A stretch of DNA of 11,638 nt from the NCBI GenBank assembly GCA_002371785.1, contig DFGU01000031.1:1-11638 (forward strand), in the 5' to 3' direction. The stretch's first letter is position 1, and the number at the start of each line of letters is the position of its first letter. The stretch comes from Bacteroidales bacterium UBA3742. Lineage in GTDB: Bacteria > Bacteroidota > Bacteroidia > Bacteroidales > Paludibacteraceae. The translations under genes and the position numbers were made by a program. Shown piece after piece: positions 6,495 through 11,638 of the stretch. Below the pieces are notes generated by a model. It was given only the letters and a program-made list of their open reading frames with translations. It ran no database searches and was not told the origin of the DNA.

Positions 6495-6584
6495 GTCTTT
6501 ATTCTTTTAGTGAATGAAATGAACGGTCTTTACTCTTTCAGTGAATGAAATGAACGGTCTATATTCTATCAGCGAAGCGGTCTA
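6495..6584. repeat. Modular intercistronic repeat array B (after the SusC gene, 3 units)
   Basis: In transcript sense the array starts within the SusC stop codon (T-AGACCG). It has one 23-nt unit (6557-6579, core CTTCG) followed by two 31-nt units (6526-6556 and 6495-6525) with the 13-nt core TTCATTTCATTCA. Unit ends are constant apart from single-base changes (CTGATAGAATAT, CTGAAAGAGTAA, CTAAAAGAATAA). The array fills almost the whole 91-nt gap up to the SusD ATG. The unit order (short first, long after) matches array A. I see no strong hairpin within a unit. Confidence 0.92.
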
Positions 6585-9500
6585 AAAATTCGCATTCAGT
6601 CCAAACGTAAACGTTCTACTTTGCGGATAGTTTCCGTAGTCCACACCGCCACCCACTTCGGGATCGTAACCTTTGTACTTGGTGATGGTGAAGAGGTTGC
6701 TGGCCGTTGCGTACAGACGCAGACGCGAGCAGCGGAACTTCTGAGTCCATTTAGCCGGGAAGGTATAACCGATCTGCAGGTTCTTCAGACGCAGATAGCT
6801 GGCATCCTCCAGGAAACGAGTCGAGGAAGCGGTGTTAGCCGATGAACCCAGCGGGTTAGGTATCGTACCATCACGATTCTCCAGTTCCATATAGTTGATA
6901 CCCTTATTCAGCATCGCGTTCTGTACACCGGTGCTGTAACCTACCCATACCTCGTCTTTCATATAGCTGGCCAGCGCATTCGACGAACCGTCGCCCTCCA
7001 GTCTCATACGAGCAGCATTGTAAATATCAATACCTGCTACACCCTGGAAGAACACTTGGATATCCACACCGTAAAATTCAGCTCCGGCATTGATACCATA
7101 GGAGAACTTCGGGAACGAATTACCGATATAATGCGCATCATTTTCGTCTATCTTACCATCTCCGTTCAGGTCGGTATAACGCGCGTCACCGGCATGTGCT
7201 GTAATCGTAGAAGCATCATACGCTGTCAGGTGCGCCAGGGCTTCCTCGTCCGTCTTATACACACCTTCATAGGTATAGCCCCAGAACGCTTTCAGCGGCA
7301 GACCCAGATCGGTCATGCGATAGCCATCCGCCTCCGGCAGACGAGAACCTCCGTTCAGTGCTGTCAGGTTGTTATGCAAGTAACTGAAGTTACCACCGAT
7401 GTTATAATGCACCTTACCTACGCGGTTGTCGTGACTCAGCGTGATCTCCACACCCATATTACGGATGTTACCTACGTTGCTGACCATCTTCATTCTGTTA
7501 CCCACATGACCGGGAGCAATCACATACAAGAGTGCATCCTTCGTGTCACGGCAGAAGTAGTCAATCGCACCGCTCAACTTACCATTCCAGAAACTAAAGT
7601 CGATACCGGCATCCCATTGCTCGTTGGTCTCCCACTTACCGTCTCTGTTCACCTGGCTCAGTACAGCAGAACCCGGCGTTGCTTCACTGTTGTCGCCACC
7701 CAAAGGATAGTCGGTATTCAGCTGCGAACCATTAGCCATCGTTGCTACGAAAGCGCCTGCATCCACACCGTCGTTACCTACCTGACCCCATCCGGCACGT
7801 ATCTTCAGATTATCCAGCCAGCTGAGTTCCTTATCCTTGATAAAATGCTCCTCGCTCAGACGCCATGCCAGTGCCACCGAGGGGAAGAAGCCCCACGGGT
7901 TCTTAGTGAATTTGCTCGATGCATCCGCACGGAAGTTGGCGGTAATCATGTAGCGGTTGTCATAGCTGTAGAACGCACGGCCCAGGAACGACAAACGGCG
8001 TGTACGACTTACCCAATCTCCGGCCGGATTCTTGTCCGTCTTCGTATTGAGCAGATACCAGTTGCTCTCTACCGGATTCAGGATTGTAGCACCCGAACCA
8101 CCGATACCATACTGATTATATTCCTGCCATGTCTGACCCACCATTACGCTGAAATTATGTTTGCCCAGTTGGCGTGCATACGTGAGCGTGGTTTCCTCAA
8201 TGAGCGACAAATGGCGCTCCATGCTGGACGACAAACCGTTCTTCTCCGAGAAATTATAACTCGTGTACGTATTCGCGCCCCAGTAATTGCGCTCGCGAAT
8301 TAAGGTATAGTCCGCCGAAACAGACGTTCTCCATGTCAGGCCCTGAATCGGATTGATCTCAAAGAACACATCACCCAACATGCGTTCCGTCTTTTTGCTC
8401 GGTTCGCCGTTATACACCATCTGATACGGATTGGTCACATTCTTGAAGTTCGAACCTGCCGAATAATGTCCACCTATATTTTCTCCGGCCGCATTCACCG
8501 AACCTTCAGGATAGTACACCGGATCCCACGGCGCCATAGCCAGCGCAGCAGAGATAATGGATGCTCCGGCCGAAGCGTTATTATTCATCGCATTACGTCC
8601 ACTACTGGTCATCAGCGAGAAGTGCTCACCGATCTTCAGCCACTCGCGTACCTTATAATCTGTATTCAAACGCAGCGTGAAGCGGCGGTAGTTACTACCG
8701 ATGATCGTACCCTCTTGTCCGAAGTACGATGCCGACATAGCGTAGTGGCCTTTGTCATTACCGCCGTCGAACGAGAGCGTATAATTGTGCATAAATGCAT
8801 TACGTTTGAATACCTCGTCCTGCCAGTCGGTCTCCTGACTCGAGTAGTCGAAGTTGGTAGGATAGAAAGTAGAGACGCCTATCTTGTAGTCTTGAAGCCA
8901 CTGCGAGAATCCGTATTTATAATAGTCGGATATTTGCGTAGCGCCATCGCGCATCGCGCCAATACGTATCTCTGTATCCGCTAAATCTTTACTATTAAGA
9001 ACATCCAGCTTCTTCCAGCGGTTCTGGAAGCCCCAATACGCATCAAACGAGATGTTAATCTTTCCTTCCGATCCTTGCTTCGTGGTAATCAATATCACAC
9101 CGTTCGCACCGCGGCTACCGTAGATAGCCGTAGCCGATGCGTCCTTTAGGATCTCCATCGACTGGATGTCACTCGGAGCGAGAAACTTAATGTCGCTCGT
9201 AATGACACCATCTACTACATACAGCGGGTCGTTACCTCCCAGTGCCGAACCGATACCGCGGATACGGATCGTAGCGGCCTCACCCGGCTGACCCGACTCG
9301 CTCGTCACCGTCACACCGGCTGCACGTCCCTGCAGCGCTTGGTCCAGTCCCGACACCGGCGACTTCAGCAGTTGGTCCGCACTCACGCTCGTCACCGCAC
9401 CCGTCACGTCGCTCTTGCGCATCGTACCGTAGCCGATGGCTACTACCTCCTGCAGCTGGACGTTGTCCGGCTGCAACGTGATCTTCAGCGGTGCCGACGA

Positions 9501-9755
9501 CGTCACCTTGATGTCCTGCTGCTTGTAACCCATGTACGTCACCGTCAGCACCGCGCCCTGCTGAGCATGGATGCTGAACTTACCGTCATAGTCGGTCACC
9601 GTACCGTTGGTCGTACCTTTCACGATAATGTTGGCGCCGATGATCGGATCCGGATCATCTTCCGCCATCACCACACCCGTTACAGTCAGACTCTGAGCCA
9701 TCATCGCCAGCGTCGCCATCACCATAACGGAGAACATGTAAAAACGTTTCTTCAT
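6582..9755 (-). CDS. SusC/RagA-family TonB-dependent outer-membrane oligosaccharide transporter
   Basis: Product is 1057 aa, typical of SusC. A Sec signal peptide (about 1-20, ending MMAQ) is followed by a carboxypeptidase-D-regulatory-like domain at about 24-95 (TVTGVV, IIGANIIVKGTTNGTVTDYDG, YMGYKQQ). Next come a TonB-box-like segment EVVAIGYG (103-110) and the plug domain (about 115-230), with the SusC signature DASATAIYGSRGANGVILIT (205-224). The remainder is the beta-barrel, ending TFGLNANF. A calcium-loop-like DLNGDGKIDENDA lies in the C-terminal quarter, as in many SusC proteins. The protein imports oligosaccharides into the periplasm using TonB energy, with SusD as its lid. It is first in the operon, 59 nt downstream of a well-formed Bacteroidota promoter. 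A 240-nt stretch of the plug region (9241-9480) is about 65 percent GC by hand count, higher than several barrel segments sampled. Confidence 0.98.
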   Translation of the reverse strand: MKKRFYMFSVMVMATLAMMAQSLTVTGVVMAEDDPDPIIGANIIVKGTTNGTVTDYDGKFSIHAQQGAVLTVTYMGYKQQDIKVTSSAPLKITLQPDNVQLQEVVAIGYGTMRKSDVTGAVTSVSADQLLKSPVSGLDQALQGRAAGVTVTSESGQPGEAATIRIRGIGSALGGNDPLYVVDGVITSDIKFLAPSDIQSMEILKDASATAIYGSRGANGVILITTKQGSEGKINISFDAYWGFQNRWKKLDVLNSKDLADTEIRIGAMRDGATQISDYYKYGFSQWLQDYKIGVSTFYPTNFDYSSQETDWQDEVFKRNAFMHNYTLSFDGGNDKGHYAMSASYFGQEGTIIGSNYRRFTLRLNTDYKVREWLKIGEHFSLMTSSGRNAMNNNASAGASIISAALAMAPWDPVYYPEGSVNAAGENIGGHYSAGSNFKNVTNPYQMVYNGEPSKKTERMLGDVFFEINPIQGLTWRTSVSADYTLIRERNYWGANTYTSYNFSEKNGLSSSMERHLSLIEETTLTYARQLGKHNFSVMVGQTWQEYNQYGIGGSGATILNPVESNWYLLNTKTDKNPAGDWVSRTRRLSFLGRAFYSYDNRYMITANFRADASSKFTKNPWGFFPSVALAWRLSEEHFIKDKELSWLDNLKIRAGWGQVGNDGVDAGAFVATMANGSQLNTDYPLGGDNSEATPGSAVLSQVNRDGKWETNEQWDAGIDFSFWNGKLSGAIDYFCRDTKDALLYVIAPGHVGNRMKMVSNVGNIRNMGVEITLSHDNRVGKVHYNIGGNFSYLHNNLTALNGGSRLPEADGYRMTDLGLPLKAFWGYTYEGVYKTDEEALAHLTAYDASTITAHAGDARYTDLNGDGKIDENDAHYIGNSFPKFSYGINAGAEFYGVDIQVFFQGVAGIDIYNAARMRLEGDGSSNALASYMKDEVWVGYSTGVQNAMLNKGINYMELENRDGTIPNPLGSSANTASSTRFLEDASYLRLKNLQIGYTFPAKWTQKFRCSRLRLYATASNLFTITKYKGYDPEVGGGVDYGNYPQSRTFTFGLNANF

Positions 9756-9791
9756 GTGATTTTAAGATTTTGTTTGTATTCTGGTTTCTGC

Positions 9792-9806
9792 ATTAACTTT
9801 GTTAAT
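9792..9806. repeat. Short inverted repeat at the predicted SusC transcript start
   Basis: ATTAAC-TTT-GTTAAT is a perfect 6-bp inverted repeat with a 3-nt centre. It lies just downstream of the -7 box of the SusC promoter, at or near the start of the transcript. It could be a 5' mRNA hairpin or a protein site; such AT-rich repeats can also occur by chance. Confidence 0.4.
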
Positions 9807-9814
9807 TCCGACTG

Positions 9815-9846
9815 CAAAATTACTGCTTTTTCCCCATATACGCAAA
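9815..9846 (-). promoter_or_regulatory. Promoter of the SusC-first operon
   Basis: On the minus strand the -7 element TAATTTTG (9822-9815) matches the Bacteroidota consensus TAnnTTTG. A -33 element TTTG (9846-9843) sits upstream with a 20-nt spacer, within the normal range. Transcription should start near 9808-9811, giving a leader of about 55 nt. No similar match was seen in the intergenic gaps inside the operon, so this is probably its main promoter. Confidence 0.8.
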
Positions 9847-9854
9847 CTTCCGCA

Positions 9855-9870
9855 TATGTTATAAAACATA
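9855..9870. promoter_or_regulatory. Inverted repeat just upstream of the SusC promoter (possible operator)
   Basis: TATGTT-ATAA-AACATA is a perfect 6-bp inverted repeat with a 4-nt centre. It begins 9 bp upstream of the -33 box, where an activator could touch RNA polymerase. It is AT-rich, so chance is possible. Confidence 0.4.
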
Positions 9871-9879
9871 AAAGTACCG

Positions 9880-9904
9880 AAAAGTATATTTAAGTACGCC
9901 GCTC
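9880..9904 (+). promoter_or_regulatory. Control-region direct repeat, copy 1
   Basis: AAAAGTA, a 6-nt AT-rich spacer, then AGTACGCC and GCTC. The same layout recurs at 9946-9971. AraC-family proteins often bind directly repeated sites of this kind, so both are candidate sites for the regulator encoded at 10055-11245. Copy 1 lies about 34 bp upstream of the SusC -33 box. Confidence 0.55.
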
Positions 9905-9945
9905 CCTGCTGACTATCTGCTCGTTACGCACATCCATGCACAAAA

Positions 9946-9977
9946 AAAAGTACGTATTTAGTACGCCACTCGGCGTA
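9946..9977 (+). promoter_or_regulatory. Control-region direct repeat, copy 2, overlapping a palindrome
   Basis: AAAAGTA, a 7-nt spacer, then AGTACGCC and ACTC (9946-9971). Its TACGCC is also the left half of the perfect inverted repeat TACGCCACTCGGCGTA (9962-9977). The AGTACGCC cores of the two copies are 67 bp apart. The palindrome ends 18 bp before the -33 box of the AraC-type gene, so binding here could affect that promoter as well. Confidence 0.55.
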
Positions 9978-9995
9978 AAAAAATTGCCTCACCTA

Positions 9996-10026
9996 TTGCC
10001 TATATGCCAAATTTTTTGTACCTTTG
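9996..10026 (+). promoter_or_regulatory. Promoter of the AraC-type regulator gene
   Basis: A -33 element TTG (9996-9998), a 20-nt spacer and the -7 element TACCTTTG (10019-10026) fit the Bacteroidota consensus TAnnTTTG exactly. Transcription should start near 10031-10034. This places the upstream in-frame ATG at 10004 outside the transcript and supports the start codon at 10055. Confidence 0.82.
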
Positions 10027-10042
10027 CAGCCGTTTTGGTTTT

Positions 10043-10048
10043 GGGAGG
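10043..10048 (+). promoter_or_regulatory. Shine-Dalgarno-like site that fixes the regulator start
   Basis: GGGAGG lies 6 nt before the ATG at 10055. A good Shine-Dalgarno sequence is uncommon in Bacteroidota, and I saw none as clear before the minus-strand genes. It makes the ATG at 10055 the best start. Confidence 0.75.
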
Positions 10049-10054
10049 AAAAAA

Positions 10055-11245
10055 ATGAGTATTCGTAAGTTTTTTGTAGAATACCGATCGGAGGTGGTAT
10101 TCGGTCTGGCATTAACGGCAGCCATGGTGTTGAGTTACATCCTTGCACCGCTAATTCCGATTGATCTGTTTCGCAAAATTATTTATCCTGTGCAAAACTC
10201 CGCCATTATTACGGTGCTGCTGATCAACACCTGGACGATGGCGCGCCATTCTGAAGGTGTTCGCGCGCGTTATGTGCATGCATGGATTACGGGTACGCTT
10301 TCCGTAGTAATGATTGCGGGAGCTTGCTACCGAATGTACGTCAATGCCGATCTCCAGCCGGCCGAGGGCATATTTGGCTTCGAGGGCTGGGAGATGATTG
10401 GAGGCGATTTGATCGCCTGGCTCTTGCTGGCCTATCCGTCGGAACTCTTGCAGCCCGGATGGCTGACCTTGAAGAGCGCACTCAAGCGCATCGTGCCCGT
10501 GATTGTGCTCGGCGTAATTGATATGCTTGTTCCTTACGATCTGCGCTGGCTCATGGCGCTCGTTCCGATGGTGTGGGTGGCATTGATATTGAAGCACGTG
10601 CGGGACTACCGTATATACACTGAGGAGAACTACGGTTCGGTGGAGCAAACGGATGAGAAATGGGTGGTCCGTTATCTCCTCATGATTCTTGTCTTAGCTA
10701 TGTCATATATCTATCTCTGTTTCTCGGACGAACCCACGCGACTCTTCACCCAGCAATGGCTGATACTCTTCGCCATCATCTATACCAACGACCAGATCAT
10801 CTTCCGCTCCAAGCCCTGGATCGAGGAGGCCGCAAAAGAGACGGTCGAAGACGAGACTGTGACCGATACCAAGGAGACCCCTACCGGCTCCAACGCCGAG
10901 TATCGCGCTACGCTCGAGGAGTGGATGACGCGCGAGAAACCCTATACCAATCCCGAGTTCCGCCTCATGGACCTGCGCCGGGTGCTGCCGCTCAACCGCA
11001 CCTACCTGAGCCAACTCATCAATGCGGAGTACGGCTGCAATTTCTACCAGTTCGTCACCCGCTACCGCATCGAGGACGCTAAGCAGCTGATGACCGACCA
11101 TCCCGACATGAAGATGCAGGACATCGCCGAACAATGCGGCTTCTCCTCGCCCACCGTCTTCGCCCGAATCTTCGCCCGCGAAACCGGCACCTCCCCCAGC
11201 GAATGGAATAGCCACATGGGGGGGATCGTAAAAAATAAGCGCTAA
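10055..11245 (+). CDS. Polytopic membrane protein with C-terminal AraC-type DNA-binding domain (candidate PUL regulator)
   Basis: Product is 396 aa. Residues 1-250 hold seven or eight hydrophobic segments, roughly 13-34, 43-62, 74-92, 114-132, 146-160, 164-181, 204-223 and 231-250. There is no signal peptide. An acidic linker (EEAAKETVEDETVTDTKE, 257-274) leads to an AraC/XylS double helix-turn-helix. Helix-turn-helix 1 is around 304-346 (MDLRRVLPLNRTYLSQLINAEYG, then FVTRYRIEDAKQLM). Helix-turn-helix 2 is around 353-385 (MQDIAEQCGFSSPTVFARIF, ETGTSPSEW). The DNA-binding part must face the cytoplasm, so this looks like a one-component membrane regulator that could sense a ligand in the membrane or periplasm. 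Many PULs instead use hybrid two-component systems or anti-sigma/ECF pairs. It is transcribed divergently from the SusC operon and shares a control region with repeated half-sites, which suggests it controls that operon and possibly itself. An intrinsic terminator follows 63 nt after the stop. Confidence 0.93.
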   Translation: MSIRKFFVEYRSEVVFGLALTAAMVLSYILAPLIPIDLFRKIIYPVQNSAIITVLLINTWTMARHSEGVRARYVHAWITGTLSVVMIAGACYRMYVNADLQPAEGIFGFEGWEMIGGDLIAWLLLAYPSELLQPGWLTLKSALKRIVPVIVLGVIDMLVPYDLRWLMALVPMVWVALILKHVRDYRIYTEENYGSVEQTDEKWVVRYLLMILVLAMSYIYLCFSDEPTRLFTQQWLILFAIIYTNDQIIFRSKPWIEEAAKETVEDETVTDTKETPTGSNAEYRATLEEWMTREKPYTNPEFRLMDLRRVLPLNRTYLSQLINAEYGCNFYQFVTRYRIEDAKQLMTDHPDMKMQDIAEQCGFSSPTVFARIFARETGTSPSEWNSHMGGIVKNKR

Positions 11246-11308
11246 TTCGTTAATTTTTGCGACTCTCCGTAAAAATTTTCCAATTTTATAAACCTGCGTA
11301 AATTAATG

Positions 11309-11342
11309 TACCCGTGCGTGTTGCCCACGTGCGGGTATTTTT
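11309..11342 (+). terminator. Rho-independent terminator of the AraC-type gene
   Basis: A 12-bp stem pairs 11309-11320 (TACCCGTGCGTG) with 11326-11337 (CACGTGCGGGTA) around a 5-nt loop (TTGCC), with only two G-U wobbles. Five Ts follow (11338-11342). It is well placed to end the transcript that stops coding at 11245. The opposite strand lacks a U-run after the stem, so it appears one-directional. Confidence 0.9.
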
Positions 11343-11638
11343 GTCCTTTGTGCGATTTTTACGAAAACTGGAATAAGTGGAAGATCCTTTGCCTGTCGGC
11401 GATGCCCCCTGGCTCTCGGTCTTGCGAGCTTGTTCCGACGCCGTTTCCTTCTCCGCGAGTAAGCGCGGAGCTTGTCCTTTGTCCATTGACCCGGCATTTG
11501 ATGCCGGTTTCTCCTCCCTTGAGGGGAGGCCAGGTGGGTTCCCATACTTTTTCCCATGATTCCTCCATGGTTTTCCATGGTTAAGTCCGGTTTAAGTCCG
11601 GGTTAAGTCCGGGTTAAGTCCGGGTAATCCTAGACTTT
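11343..11638. other. Gene-free stretch with hairpins and repeats
   Basis: I find no convincing gene here. The short open frames overlap on both strands, resemble no known protein and have no sensible start context. Three inverted repeats stand in a row: CTCCGCG...CGCGGAG (11451-11470, 6-nt loop), CCGGCAT...ATGCCGG (11491-11507, 3-nt loop) and CCTCCC...GGGAGG (11513-11529, 5-nt loop). An 11-bp tandem repeat lies at the right end. No tRNA or rRNA is recognisable. Confidence 0.6.
11579..11622. repeat. 11-bp tandem repeat, four copies
   Basis: Four head-to-tail copies of GGTTAAGTCCG; the second copy starts GTTTAAG. A degenerate partial copy (GGTAATCC) follows. Eleven bp is about one helical turn, so every copy faces the same side of the DNA. 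No function is evident. Confidence 0.9.

Noticed and set aside
6495..6584. CRISPR array
   Set aside because: Units are head to tail with near-identical internal cores rather than repeats separated by unique spacers of fixed length, and no cas genes are present.
7056..8303. Long plus-strand open frame of about 415 codons
   Set aside because: It lies entirely antisense within the SusC gene, and its translation resembles no protein family. It is a shadow of the real coding frame.
10004..10054. Longer N-terminus of the AraC-type protein from the ATG at 10004
   Set aside because: That ATG precedes the predicted -7 box, so it would not be transcribed. The ATG at 10055 has a Shine-Dalgarno-like site at the right distance.
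10703..11215. Minus-strand open frame of about 170 codons rich in Gly and Ala
   Set aside because: It is antisense to the AraC helix-turn-helix region. The open frame results from GC-rich codons on the plus strand.
11286..11584. Several overlapping short open frames on both strands
   Set aside because: They overlap one another, cross the terminator or hairpins, and have no family resemblance or start signals.

Overview
The window is part of a polysaccharide utilization locus (PUL) from a member of the Bacteroidales (Bacteroidota), most likely a gut or rumen lineage. Support for this: an adjacent SusC/SusD pair, several lipoproteins with short Bacteroidota-type lipoboxes, and two promoters that fit the Bacteroidota primary-sigma pattern (TTG or TTTG, a 20-nt spacer, then TAnnTTTG). 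The species cannot be named from the sequence alone.

Layout, left to right. One minus-strand operon fills 1-9846. Its transcription order, right to left, is: promoter (9815-9846), SusC-like TonB-dependent transporter (6582-9755), SusD-like lipoprotein (4868-6490), surface glycan-binding-type lipoprotein with one Ig-like domain (3817-4752), GH16 lipoprotein with two Ig-like domains (2490-3755), GH128-type lipoprotein with a C-terminal beta-sandwich (1226-2506), secreted GH16 with a C-terminal sorting-like tail (205-1221), and the 5' end of a third GH16 lipoprotein (1-205) that runs off the window. A divergent plus-strand gene (10055-11245) encodes a polytopic membrane protein with a C-terminal AraC-type DNA-binding domain. 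It is followed by a strong intrinsic terminator (11309-11342). The last ~300 bases hold no gene, only hairpins and an 11-bp tandem repeat.

How the genes fit together. Three GH16 enzymes plus GH128 point to a beta-1,3-glucan (laminarin, curdlan type) or mixed-linkage beta-glucan as substrate. This is inferred from the families, not shown. Surface lipoproteins would bind and cut the glucan, SusD and SusC would import the oligosaccharides, and the membrane AraC protein is the obvious candidate regulator. No exo-acting beta-glucosidase (such as GH3) is visible; it may lie beyond the left edge.

The least ordinary features are non-coding. (1) A modular repeat family starts inside the stop codons of both the SusC and SusD genes, with constant ends and a variable 5- or 13-nt core. 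(2) A 7-nt tandem repeat lies inside the signal-peptide coding region of the third GH16 gene and could shift its frame. (3) The divergent control region carries repeated TACGCC half-sites. (4) A strong hairpin separates the uptake and binding genes from the enzyme genes.
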